NCBI GenBank assembly: GCA_031273775.1
Contig: JAISRF010000147.1
Location: forward strand, 1-21,712
DNA length: 21,712 nt
DNA from: Oscillospiraceae bacterium
GTDB lineage: Bacteria > Bacillota > Clostridia > Oscillospirales > Acutalibacteraceae
Direction: 5' to 3'
Position 1 is the first letter of the stretch. Each line of letters opens with the position of its first letter. The notes beneath the pieces are model-generated. The model had not been told where the DNA came from and searched no databases. It worked only from the letters and a program-made list of their open reading frames with translations. Positions 13,348 through 21,349 of this stretch are shown in pieces. A program made the translations under genes and the position numbers.

Positions 13348-16300
13348 ATGCCCTTTTGTCACCTTCATCTTCATACCGAATTCAGCCTTCTTGACGGCGC
13401 GGCGCGGATTGACAAAGTCCTCTCCGCCGCCAAAGCCATGGGGCAGACTGCCGTTGCCGTCACAGACCATGGCGTGATGTACGGCGCGTACAGCTTCTTC
13501 AAGGAAGCGAAAAAGCAGGGCATAAAGCCCATTATCGGCTGTGAGGTTTACGTCGCGGCTCGCACCCGCTTTGACCGCGAACACGGGCTGGACAGCGAAC
13601 ATGCCCACCTGGTATTGCTCTGCCAAAACAAAACCGGTTACCAAAACCTGATCGCGCTGGTATCCAAAGCGTGGACGGAAGGCTTTTACGGCAAGCCCCG
13701 TGTGGACAAAGAACTCCTGCAAAAGCACAGCAAAGGGCTGATTGCCCTTTCCGCCTGCCTTGCGGGAGCCATTCCACGCGCCCTTTCCCGCGGCGATTAC
13801 GAAGCCGCCAAAAATCAAACCCTCTTTTACCGGAGCACCTTCGGCGAGGGCAATTTTTATTTGGAACTGCAAGACCACGGCATTTTAGAGCAAAAGCGGG
13901 TAAACGCCGGCCTCCGGCGCCTGTCAAAAGAAACCGGCGTACCCTTGGCCGTCACCAACGATGTACATTATGTGGAAAAAGCCGACCACGAGCTTCAGCG
14001 TATCCTCATCTGCATTCAGACCAACCACACAGTAGAGGACGAAGGCGGTCTGGAATTCGCTTCGGAGGAATTCTACTTAAAAACCGAGGAAGAAATGCGC
14101 GCTCTGTTTCCGGACACGCCCCAGGCAATCGACAACACACAGAAAATCGCCGATCGATGCCAATTCGAGTTCGAAACCGGCCGGATTATTTTGCCGGAAT
14201 TTGACCCGCCCGGCGGCATGGAGCACTTTGAATATTTTCGTCAGCTATGTTTTGCCGGTCTGCGCGAACGTTACGGCGATACCCCCGCCCGGGAGACCGT
14301 CACCCGTCTGGAATATGAACTTGGCATCATCCGGGACATGGGCTACGTCGATTATTATCTGATTGTCGGCGATTATGTGCGGTTCGCGAAGGAATCAGGC
14401 ATTGCGGTAGGCCCCGGGCGCGGTTCGGGGGCGGGCAGTCTGGCGGCATATTGTATGGGTATCACCGGAATAGACCCCTTGCGCTACGGGCTGATTTTTG
14501 AGCGGTTTTTGAACCCGGAACGGGTGAGTATGCCCGATTTTGACATTGATTTCTGCCAACTCCGCCGCTCGGAGGTGATTGCCTACGTTGTCAAAAAGTA
14601 CGGCGCCCAGCGCGTGGCACAAATCGTCACCTTCGGCACTATGGCCGCGCGGGGTTCCATCAGGGACGTGGGCCGGGCACTGGGCATTTCCTATGCCGTG
14701 TGCGACTCCGTAGCCAAGCTGGTGCCCTATGAACTGAATATCACGCTGGCCGATGCCCTGAAAAAATCTCCGGATCTGCGCGCCCGGTACCAATCCGACC
14801 CGGAGACAAAGCGGCTGGTTGATATGGCGCAAAAGGCGGAGGGAATGCCCCGACACGCCTCCACCCACGCCGCCGGCGTTGTGATTACCAACGAGGAAGT
14901 TTTTCATTATGTGCCGCTGGCCAAAAACGACGAACAGACGGTGACCCAGTTCCCCATGACCGAGCTGGAGGAACTGGGTCTGTTGAAGATTGATTTCCTG
15001 GGTCTGCGCAATCTCACCGTTATTCAGGACGCGGTCGGAATGATTAACAAAGGACAGGATCCGAGGGTTAGAAGCGGGACGCCGGAAAATAATTCTCCGT
15101 TCTCCATTCCCCATTCTCCATTCTCAATAGAGTCCATTCCCCTTGACGACCCGGCTGTGTTCGCCATGATGACTGCGGGGGACACCCTAGGAGTGTTTCA
15201 GTTTGAATCGACGGGAATACGCGGTGTATTAGCCGCACTCGGCCCCCGGAGACTGGAAGATTTAATCGCGGTGACCTCGCTTTACCGGCCCGGCCCCATG
15301 GATTCTATCCCGAAATACATAAAAAACCGCCATTCTCCAAAGGAAATCACCTACAAAACTCCGTTGCTCAGGCCTATTTTAGAGAAAACTTACGGATGTC
15401 TGATTTACCAGGAACAGGTCATGCAGGTTTTCCGCGATCTGGCAGGTTATTCCTTTGGCCGGGCGGATATTGTGCGCCGAGCCATGTCTAAAAAAAAGCA
15501 CGATGTCATGGAGCGGGAACGCCGCGCGTTTATCTGGGGTGACCAAAAAGCGGACGGCACGACTGACTGTGAGGGCGCAGTGGCTCGTGGCGTACCGGAG
15601 ACTGTGGCCAACAACATTTTTGACGAAATGTCTTCTTTCGCCTCCTACGCGTTCCCTCAGGCACACGCCACCGCCTACGCGCACATTTCATACCAGACCG
15701 CCTACCTCAAATGCCGCTACCCCAAAGAATATTTCGCGGCATTACTTACCAGCGTACTGGACTGGGCGGGCAAAATCGCCGAATATACCGCCGAATGCGC
15801 CCGGCTGGGCATTGAGGTGCTCCCACCCCACGTGAACCAGAGTGACAAAGGCTTTGCCCCCGACGGGCAGGCCATCCGTTTCGGACTGCTGGCCATTAAA
15901 AATTTAGGTGGCGGGCTGATTGACCGGCTGCTCCGGGAGCGGGAAGTAAACGGCCCCTTTACCGGTTTTTTTGATTTTTGCAAACGGATGTACGCCCATG
16001 ACCTGAACCGGCGGGCGCTGGAAAGCTTAATCAAATGCGGCACACTGGACGGTTTGGGAGCAAACCGGCGGCAAATGCTGATTTCCGTGGACAATGTGCT
16101 GGAAACTCTGACAGGGGACAAACGCCGAAATGTGGAGGGGCAATTGGGCTTTTTTGATTCACCCGGCGGAGAAGGCACGGGCGGATTCACCCTGCCGGAC
16201 TGCGAGGAATTTCCTATGGCGAATATCTTGCAAATGGAAAAGCAGACCGCCGGGCTGTACCTCTCCGGGCACCCCATGGCAGCCTACGCCGAAACGGCAA

Positions 16301-16956
16301 AGAAACTGGGTGTGCAAACCGCCGCGAGCGTTGCGCAGGCGGGCGAAGACGGGAAACTCCGGGATAACGCCCGGGTGTGCCTGCTGGGCATCATAGAATC
16401 GGTAAAGTTAAAGACCACCAAAAGCGACGCCACCATGGCCACCGTCACCTTGGAAGATATGTCGGGGAGCGCTGAGGTACTGGTTTTCCCCCGTACACTC
16501 ACGGAATATTCACTGAAAATCCGAGAAGGCGCGGTTGTAGCGCTAACCGGGCGGGTCAGCCTGCGGGAAGACCGCGGCGCGCAGGTTCTCTGCGACGCGG
16601 TGTACACCCCGGAGGAAGCGGAAAACAGTTCGGAATTCGGAATTCGGAATTCGGAATTACGCTTAGAAAAAGGCAGATATTCCGGTGGCGGCGCGGCAGG
16701 CGCGCCCCTTCACGGGCAGGAGCCTAAAGGAGCGAAGTCTGGGCTGTACCTGCGCGTACCCTCGCTGGAAAACGCCGAATATCTCCGCGCTCGTGCAGTG
16801 ATGGATATTTTTGACGGCGGCACCCCCGTGGTGCTGGTCACCGGGGACGGCAAGCGCCTGCTTACCCCCCGCGCCGGGTGGGTGGATATGAACCTGCCCA
16901 TGATGGAGGAACTGCGGGCAATTCTGGGAGCGTCAAACGTGAAGCATGTCACCTGA
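13348..16956 (+). CDS. dnaE: DNA polymerase III alpha subunit DnaE
   Basis: This is a replicative C-family polymerase. The ATG follows GGAGA at 13335. The PHP domain begins HLHLHTEFSLLDG and includes VAVTDHGVMYG. The polymerase core has GPGRGSGAGSLAAYC, catalytic MPDFDIDF with Asp397 and Asp399, and the third acid Asp549 in LLKIDFLGLRNL. VFQFESTGIRG and SLYRPGPMDSIPKYI lead into the fingers. A helix-hairpin-helix region and an OB-fold (ARVCLLGIIESVKLKTTKS) follow. The 1202 residues include two segments encoded by heptamer repeats: about 572-595 (NNSPFSIPHSPFSIESI) between LKIDFLGLRNL and the LDDPAVFAMM block, and about 1093-1110 (NSSEFGIRNSELRLEKGR) after the OB-fold. Frame is kept in both. 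It closes the murB-rapZ-whiA-dnaE operon and converges with spoVAD. Confidence 0.95.
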   Translation: MPFCHLHLHTEFSLLDGAARIDKVLSAAKAMGQTAVAVTDHGVMYGAYSFFKEAKKQGIKPIIGCEVYVAARTRFDREHGLDSEHAHLVLLCQNKTGYQNLIALVSKAWTEGFYGKPRVDKELLQKHSKGLIALSACLAGAIPRALSRGDYEAAKNQTLFYRSTFGEGNFYLELQDHGILEQKRVNAGLRRLSKETGVPLAVTNDVHYVEKADHELQRILICIQTNHTVEDEGGLEFASEEFYLKTEEEMRALFPDTPQAIDNTQKIADRCQFEFETGRIILPEFDPPGGMEHFEYFRQLCFAGLRERYGDTPARETVTRLEYELGIIRDMGYVDYYLIVGDYVRFAKESGIAVGPGRGSGAGSLAAYCMGITGIDPLRYGLIFERFLNPERVSMPDFDIDFCQLRRSEVIAYVVKKYGAQRVAQIVTFGTMAARGSIRDVGRALGISYAVCDSVAKLVPYELNITLADALKKSPDLRARYQSDPETKRLVDMAQKAEGMPRHASTHAAGVVITNEEVFHYVPLAKNDEQTVTQFPMTELEELGLLKIDFLGLRNLTVIQDAVGMINKGQDPRVRSGTPENNSPFSIPHSPFSIESIPLDDPAVFAMMTAGDTLGVFQFESTGIRGVLAALGPRRLEDLIAVTSLYRPGPMDSIPKYIKNRHSPKEITYKTPLLRPILEKTYGCLIYQEQVMQVFRDLAGYSFGRADIVRRAMSKKKHDVMERERRAFIWGDQKADGTTDCEGAVARGVPETVANNIFDEMSSFASYAFPQAHATAYAHISYQTAYLKCRYPKEYFAALLTSVLDWAGKIAEYTAECARLGIEVLPPHVNQSDKGFAPDGQAIRFGLLAIKNLGGGLIDRLLREREVNGPFTGFFDFCKRMYAHDLNRRALESLIKCGTLDGLGANRRQMLISVDNVLETLTGDKRRNVEGQLGFFDSPGGEGTGGFTLPDCEEFPMANILQMEKQTAGLYLSGHPMAAYAETAKKLGVQTAASVAQAGEDGKLRDNARVCLLGIIESVKLKTTKSDATMATVTLEDMSGSAEVLVFPRTLTEYSLKIREGAVVALTGRVSLREDRGAQVLCDAVYTPEEAENSSEFGIRNSELRLEKGRYSGGGAAGAPLHGQEPKGAKSGLYLRVPSLENAEYLRARAVMDIFDGGTPVVLVTGDGKRLLTPRAGWVDMNLPMMEELRAILGASNVKHVT
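15093..15127. repeat. heptamer tandem repeat (TTCTCCA-type, 5 units) inside dnaE
   Basis: The units are TTCTCCG, TTCTCCA, TTCCCCA, TTCTCCA and TTCTCAA. They are translated as part of the SPFSIPHSPFSI insertion. Typical DnaE proteins join the LRNLTVI helix to the PLDDPAVF block with a shorter, unrelated linker, so this tract looks inserted. Confidence 0.85.
16629..16656. repeat. heptamer tandem repeat (TTCGGAA)x4 inside dnaE
   Basis: Four perfect TTCGGAA units in a row are translated in frame as part of SEFGIRNSEL, in the linker after the OB-fold. Three embedded GAATTC sites come from the repeat. The following codons (about 1105-1125, GGGAAGAPLHGQ region) are also low-complexity and GC-rich. 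Confidence 0.9.
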
Positions 16957-17041
16957 GGTGAAAAGTAAAGTATTCATTTTGTTTTTTTGTTGACACCCGG
17001 CGCGGCAACGGCAAACGCGCTGACGGCGCAATATTTGACTC

Positions 17042-18058
17042 TCATCCGCGGTTTGCCCGCAGGCAGACCGCGTGCGCCACTCCCGGTATGCTTTCGCCCT
17101 GCTGGCTGGAGGTTGGGGACATGAGCGCACCGGTGGCGATGAACAAAACATTTTTCAAATTTCCCCGCCGCAGCCGCTCGAAAACATACGAGCACAGCAC
17201 GCTGGCGGAGCAACCGCAGCCGGAGCCTCCCGCTCCGGTTTTCTGCTTTTCGCAGTCAAAAATCAGCAGGCCGCAGTCACGGTGCCGATTAAGCAGGTCG
17301 TAACCCTCGCGGCCAAGCAAATCCCGCAACAGCCGTGAGCCGGTTTCGCCCAAATCTCCCGTGAGCACCATGTCGTAATCGGCGGGAGAGGTGCCGGTGT
17401 CTGAAAAATACGTTTTCAACGTATCCGCTGCCGCCGGCGCCATGGCCGCGCCCATGTTGTTCGCGTCTTTAATCCCTAAATCCACCATTTTTCCAAAGGT
17501 GACCGACTCCACAAAAGGACCTCCGCCGGTGTTTCCCACCAGCGCCGCGCCCGCGCCAGTCACCGTCCATTGGGCTGTGGGCGTCCGCTGACCGCCGTAT
17601 TCCAGCGGGAAACGGAACTGCCGTTCGGCCGAACAAAAGTGGGATGAAGTGGCCGCCACGCATCGCGCCGCGGATATCGTATCCACAAAAATGGCCGCCA
17701 TTCCCAAAGAAAGCGCCATGGTGGAGCAGGCGCCGAACAGTCCCACAAAGGGCACCGATAAATCCCGCAGGGCAAACGTCGCGCCTATGCTTTGGTTGAG
17801 TAAATCCCCCGCGAACACGTAATCCAACAGATCCGGCGTAAACCCCGCCTTTTGGACGGCAAGCTGTACCGCGGTGTTGAGCAGCGCGCTCTCCGCCTTT
17901 TCCCAAGACTCCTCGCCCAGTGTGTTATCTTCAAAAATGCGGTCGAATTCCGCCGCCAGCGGGCCTTCGCCTTCTTTTTTGCCCACCGCCGCCGCATACC
18001 CCGCGATCGCCGGGCGGCTGCGAAGCCGTAACGTATATCTGCCAACCCGTTCTGTCAT
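17042..18058 (-). CDS. spoVAD: stage V sporulation protein AD
   Basis: SpoVAD is a thiolase-fold protein on the spore inner membrane. It binds dipicolinic acid and is needed for its uptake in sporulation and release in germination. The ATG at 18058 is preceded by GGAGGG at five bases; the longer frame to 18118 would start without one. In the 338-residue protein the thiolase-like nucleophile region is FGACSTMALS (Cys111). Other visible blocks are DLLNQSIGATFALR, ATSSHFCSAERQFRFPLEYG, the WTVTGAGAALV strand, MVLTGDLGETG and the end ESIPGVAHAVCL. The length is typical. It follows spoVAC in the same direction. No spoVAE lies downstream before dnaE ends. Confidence 0.95.
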   Translation of the reverse strand: MTERVGRYTLRLRSRPAIAGYAAAVGKKEGEGPLAAEFDRIFEDNTLGEESWEKAESALLNTAVQLAVQKAGFTPDLLDYVFAGDLLNQSIGATFALRDLSVPFVGLFGACSTMALSLGMAAIFVDTISAARCVAATSSHFCSAERQFRFPLEYGGQRTPTAQWTVTGAGAALVGNTGGGPFVESVTFGKMVDLGIKDANNMGAAMAPAAADTLKTYFSDTGTSPADYDMVLTGDLGETGSRLLRDLLGREGYDLLNRHRDCGLLIFDCEKQKTGAGGSGCGCSASVLCSYVFERLRRGNLKNVLFIATGALMSPTSSQQGESIPGVAHAVCLRANRG

Positions 18059-18138
18059 GGTTTCCCTCCTCTTTCGTTTCCCGCGCCCGGACGCGTAACC
18101 TGTCTTAGCCAGCCACAAGGGCTGCCCCGCACAATCTG

Positions 18139-18582
18139 TTAAACCAATTTAAATATCCACAAAATCAGGCCGTATATTACGGAGGAGGTCAGCCCAAACA
18201 CCAGCACCGGTCCCGCAATAATGAACATTTTCGCGCCGATTCCCAGCACGTGTCCCTCCGGTTTGAATTCAATTGCCGGCGACACCATGGCGTTGGCAAA
18301 GCCGGTGATGGGCACCAGCGTACCCGCGCCCCCGACCGCGGCGATTTTGTCGTACACTTTTAGCGCCGTGAGCGCCGCCGCAAGGAAAATCAACGTCACG
18401 GGAACCGCCATTTTGATCTCTTTCTCGGTCAGTCCCACCATGTCGTAAAGCACTCGGAGCGCCACTCCCAGGGCGCAAATCGCCCCGCCGAACAAAAACG
18501 CCATACCGGAATTTTTCAGCTTTTTTGTGGGCGGTGACGCGGTTTTTGCCAGTTTATCGTACTCATTTTTAGTCAATGGCAT
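18139..18582 (-). CDS. spoVAC: stage V sporulation protein AC
   Basis: SpoVAC is an integral inner-membrane spore protein. In Bacillus it behaves as a mechanosensitive channel taking part in release of Ca-dipicolinate. The ATG at 18582 has GGAGGAG about ten bases upstream. A basic cytoplasmic start (KNEYDKLAKTASPPTKKLK) is followed by four or five hydrophobic segments at about 26-45, 57-75, 83-101 and 112-145. The conserved block PITGFANAMVSPAIEFKPEG is present at about 91-110. Its 147 residues match the family. It heads a two-gene unit with spoVAD and has a candidate sigma-G promoter upstream. Confidence 0.94.
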   Translation of the reverse strand: MPLTKNEYDKLAKTASPPTKKLKNSGMAFLFGGAICALGVALRVLYDMVGLTEKEIKMAVPVTLIFLAAALTALKVYDKIAAVGGAGTLVPITGFANAMVSPAIEFKPEGHVLGIGAKMFIIAGPVLVFGLTSSVIYGLILWIFKLV

Positions 18583-18616
18583 ATCTTTTAAACTCCTCCC
18601 GGTTTAGACCTGCATT

Positions 18617-18638
18617 CACAACCGGCGCGGCGGTTGTG
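18617..18638 (-). promoter_or_regulatory. perfect stem-loop in the spoVAC leader
   Basis: CACAACCG (18617-18624) and CGGTTGTG (18631-18638) form an 8-bp stem with a GC-rich 6-base loop. It lies between the candidate sigma-G promoter and the spoVAC ribosome site. No T-tract follows on the minus strand, so it is more likely a leader structure or operator than a terminator. Confidence 0.45.
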
Positions 18639-18665
18639 CGGTCTTTTGTATAAAAACATCATGCT

Positions 18666-18694
18666 TATTTTGCCAGTTAACAGCAGTTTCATTC
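18666..18694 (-). promoter_or_regulatory. candidate sigma-G promoter of spoVAC-spoVAD
   Basis: Reading leftwards, GAATG (18694-18690), a 17-base spacer and CAAAATA (18672-18666) fit the sigma-G pattern GHATR-N17/18-CATNHTA with one mismatch in the -10. spoVA operons are known sigma-G targets, and sigG is in this window. Confidence 0.5.
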
Positions 18695-18719
18695 TAAAAA
18701 GAATAAAAATATTTTTCTC

Positions 18720-18747
18720 TTGAAAAATCTGGAAATTGAAGTATAAT
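18720..18747 (+). promoter_or_regulatory. sigma-A promoter of metG
   Basis: TTGAAA (18720-18725), a 16-base spacer and a perfect TATAAT (18742-18747) place the start near 18754. The leader is only about 38 bases, so there is no room for a T-box riboswitch. Confidence 0.8.
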
Positions 18748-18791
18748 AGAAGCAGAGAGTTGAAATTTGTAACTTCGAACGGAGTGAGCCC

Positions 18792-20351
18792 ATGTCCACT
18801 TTTTACATCACCACGCCCATCTACTACCCATCGGGGAATCTTCATATCGGCAATGTGTACCCCACTGTTGCCGCGGACGCTATGGCGCGCTTTAAGCGGC
18901 TCCAGGGCTTTGACGTGTTTTTTCTCACCGGCACAGACGAGCACGGCCAAAAGATTGAGCTAAAAGCCAAAGAAACCGGCGTGACCCCAAAGGAATATGT
19001 AGACGGTATTGTGGCGGGAATTCAAGCGCTGTGGGAAACGCTGAACATTTCTTACGACCAATATATACGCACCACGGACGGAACTCACATGGCGGCAATC
19101 CAGAAGATTTTCCGGCGGCTGTTCGACGCGGGCGAGATTTACAAGGGGAAGTACAAAGGGCTTTACTGTACCCCCTGCGAGTCGTTTTGGACCGAAAGTC
19201 AATTGGTCAATGAAAAATGCCCCGACTGCGGCAGAAAGGTTCAGCCAGCCGAAGAAGAAGCTTATTTTTTCCGGCTTTCCAAATACGCGGACAAATTGCT
19301 CGCTCTTTACGAGGAAAATCCGGAGTTTATTCAGCCTGTTTCCCGCAAAAACGAGATGATTCAAAATTTCATAAAGCCGGGACTGGAAGATTTGTGCGTG
19401 TCCCGTACGTCTTTCACATGGGGAATTCCGGTGGATTTTGACCCGGGGCACGTGGTATACGTCTGGCTGGACGCTTTGGCCAATTACATCACCGCGCTGG
19501 GGTATGAAAGCGGGGACGATTCGCTTTACAAAAAATTCTGGCCTGCCGATGTTCATCTGGTGGGCAAGGAAATTGTGCGCTTTCACACCATTATTTGGCC
19601 CGCCATGCTGATGGCGCTCGGCGAGCCGTTGCCTAAAAAGGTATTCGGGCACGGGTGGCTTTTGGGTGTAAGCGGGGATAAAATGTCAAAATCCGTGGGG
19701 AATGTGGTGGATCCCACGGCGCTTTGTCGCCATTATTCCGTGGATGCCGTGCGGTACTTTTTGTTGCGTGAAATCCCTTTCGGCTCCGACGGCCAATTTT
19801 CCAACGCCGCGTTAGTGAGCCGCATTAACGCCGATTTGGCCAACGATTTGGGGAACCTGGTTTCCCGCACCGCAGCCATGGCGGACAAATATTTCGGCGG
19901 CGGCTTACCCGAAGAACGCCATTCGGGTCCGGAGGACGGGTCACTGATCGCACTGGCAAAAGAGACAGGACAAAAAGCAGAGGAGCACCTGGAACGCCTG
20001 GAGTTTTCACTGGCGCTCACGGAAATTTTCCGGCTGGTTTCCCGCAGCAACAAATATATTGATGAAACCGCGCCGTGGCAGCTGGCCAAAAACGAAGAAA
20101 CCAAACCCCGCTTGGCGGCGGTAATTTACAACCTGTGCGAAAGCGTCCGGCTGGCAGGAGTACTGCTCGCGCCGTTCATACCCTCCGCGGCGGCGGCAAT
20201 CCGCGAATGTTTGTCATTGCCTGTTGATTGCGTCTGGGAGGAGGGCAAACAATGGGGATTGCTCCCGCACGGCACGATTGTGAAGAAAATACCGCCCCTG
20301 TTCCCGCGTATTGATAAAATGGACAGTGGACAACGGACAGCGGACACTTAA
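18792..20351 (+). CDS. metG: methionyl-tRNA synthetase, short form
   Basis: This enzyme charges tRNA-Met with methionine in the cytoplasm. The ATG follows ACGGAG (18779-18784). The class I signatures are HIGN at 18-21 (PSGNLHIGN) and KMSKS at 297-301. A zinc-knuckle insertion has Cys126, Cys129, Cys143 and Cys146 (CTPC...CPDC). The anticodon-binding helical domain includes YIDETAPWQLAK. The protein stops at 519 residues, without the C-terminal EMAP-II/Trbp111-like tRNA-binding domain present in many Firmicute enzymes of about 650. The last residues MDSGQRTADT are translated from a heptamer repeat, so the original C-terminus may have been replaced. hisJ follows after 80 bases. Confidence 0.95.
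   Translation: MSTFYITTPIYYPSGNLHIGNVYPTVAADAMARFKRLQGFDVFFLTGTDEHGQKIELKAKETGVTPKEYVDGIVAGIQALWETLNISYDQYIRTTDGTHMAAIQKIFRRLFDAGEIYKGKYKGLYCTPCESFWTESQLVNEKCPDCGRKVQPAEEEAYFFRLSKYADKLLALYEENPEFIQPVSRKNEMIQNFIKPGLEDLCVSRTSFTWGIPVDFDPGHVVYVWLDALANYITALGYESGDDSLYKKFWPADVHLVGKEIVRFHTIIWPAMLMALGEPLPKKVFGHGWLLGVSGDKMSKSVGNVVDPTALCRHYSVDAVRYFLLREIPFGSDGQFSNAALVSRINADLANDLGNLVSRTAAMADKYFGGGLPEERHSGPEDGSLIALAKETGQKAEEHLERLEFSLALTEIFRLVSRSNKYIDETAPWQLAKNEETKPRLAAVIYNLCESVRLAGVLLAPFIPSAAAAIRECLSLPVDCVWEEGKQWGLLPHGTIVKKIPPLFPRIDKMDSGQRTADT
20321..20348. repeat. heptamer tandem repeat (GGACAGT-type, 4 units) forming the metG end
   Basis: The units are GGACAGT, GGACAAC, GGACAGC and GGACACT, directly followed by the metG stop codon. 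It is a period-7 tract like those in dnaE and before whiA and hisJ. ACTGTCC, the complement of the first unit, resembles the CTGTCAA unit 43 bases downstream. Confidence 0.8.
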
Positions 20352-20390
20352 TTTACCACCAATCCGCACGGTGTGAACACGGCACCATAA

Positions 20391-20411
20391 CTGTCAACTG
20401 TCAACTGTCAA
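20391..20411. repeat. heptamer tandem repeat (CTGTCAA)x3 upstream of hisJ
   Basis: Three perfect CTGTCAA units followed by CTAAAT are identical over 27 bases to the tract before whiA. The hisJ ribosome site AAGGAG begins at 20418, immediately after it. Confidence 0.9.
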
Positions 20412-20431
20412 CTAAATAAGGAGCGCTCGCT

Positions 20432-21301
20432 TTGCCTTTCAAAAATATACTTGATATGCACACCCACTCCGACAACTCCCCGGACGGCAATCACTCCATG
20501 ACTTTAATGTGCGAGTTTGCCGTAAGCCAGGGGCTTCGCGCCTTGGCCATCACCGACCACTGCGAGTGCAACCAATACCGCGGACACAAGTACGACCGTT
20601 CCATCCGCCAGAGCTATTTTGAGGCGGTGAAAGCGAGAAGTGTGTTTTCCGGGCGCCTGATTGTCGCCGCCGGAATTGAGCTTGGCCAGCCCCTGCAAGA
20701 CATGGACGCCTGCCGGGAGGCGCTGGCTGCCAACCACTACGATTTTGTATTGTGCTCGCTCCACAACGTGACGGGCGTACCGGACTTCGGCAATTTTGAT
20801 CCCTCGCTCAAGGAAACCGATTACGAGGAAAATATACGCGCGCGGTACCGTACCCCCGGCAATCCATACAGGGAATGCGTAAAAAAATATTACGATGAAC
20901 TCGCGCGTATGATTGACCGGGTGGATTTTGACAGTCTCGCGCATTTTACGTACCCCTTACGTTACATCTGCGGGGTGGCGGGTATGCCGCTGGACATGGC
21001 CGAAATCCGGGAGCAGACGGACGATTGCCTGTTCCGGCTGGCAAAACGGGAGCGCGCCTTGGAAATCAACACTTCCGGTCTACGCTGGCCCCAGGGCTGG
21101 AACTGCACCATGCCGGGGTTTGACCTGATAAAACGCTTTAAGGATCTGGGCGGAAAATATGTGACCGTCGGAAGCGACGCCCATTATTTCAACCACATCG
21201 GTACAGGGATTCAGGAAGGCATGGAACTGGCCAAAAACGCCGGGTTCGATGAGGTTACGCTTTTCCTAAAACGCCAGCCGGTGGGGATCCGGATTGCGTG
21301 A
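20432..21301 (+). CDS. hisJ: histidinol-phosphatase, PHP family
   Basis: HisJ-type enzymes dephosphorylate histidinol phosphate in histidine synthesis using a three-metal PHP active site. The TTG start is set by AAGGAG at 20418-20423. Metal ligands expected for the fold are visible: His10 and His12 (DMHTHSD), Asp42-His43 (ITDHCE), Glu83 (GIELGQ), His111 (SLHNV), His171 (AHFTYP) and Asp249/His251 (GSDAHY). At 289 residues it is slightly longer than the Bacillus enzyme. No other his genes are nearby, so a phosphoesterase on another substrate within the same family cannot be excluded. It probably shares a transcript with metG. Confidence 0.85.
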   Translation: MPFKNILDMHTHSDNSPDGNHSMTLMCEFAVSQGLRALAITDHCECNQYRGHKYDRSIRQSYFEAVKARSVFSGRLIVAAGIELGQPLQDMDACREALAANHYDFVLCSLHNVTGVPDFGNFDPSLKETDYEENIRARYRTPGNPYRECVKKYYDELARMIDRVDFDSLAHFTYPLRYICGVAGMPLDMAEIREQTDDCLFRLAKRERALEINTSGLRWPQGWNCTMPGFDLIKRFKDLGGKYVTVGSDAHYFNHIGTGIQEGMELAKNAGFDEVTLFLKRQPVGIRIA

Positions 21302-21317
21302 ATTCAAAAATTTCCCT

Positions 21318-21346
21318 TTGCATTTTTCGCGCCTTTATGCTATAAT
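21318..21346 (+). promoter_or_regulatory. sigma-A promoter of the L,D-transpeptidase-like gene
   Basis: TTGCAT (21318-21323), a 17-base spacer and a perfect TATAAT (21341-21346), with an extended TGC just before it, predict a start near 21353. Confidence 0.8.
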
Positions 21347-21349
21347 TCG

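Noticed and set aside
16949..16989. Terminator after dnaE (TCACC/GGTGA stem and downstream T-run)
   Set aside because: The 5-bp stem overlaps the stop codon and is about 15 bases away from the T-run, so it does not form a standard terminator.
17042..18118. Longer SpoVAD starting 20 codons upstream
   Set aside because: No ribosome site at 18118, whereas GGAGGG stands correctly before the ATG at 18058 and the family N-terminus fits.
18754..18791. T-box riboswitch upstream of metG
   Set aside because: The leader after the clear promoter is only about 38 bases and has no T-box sequence or terminator.
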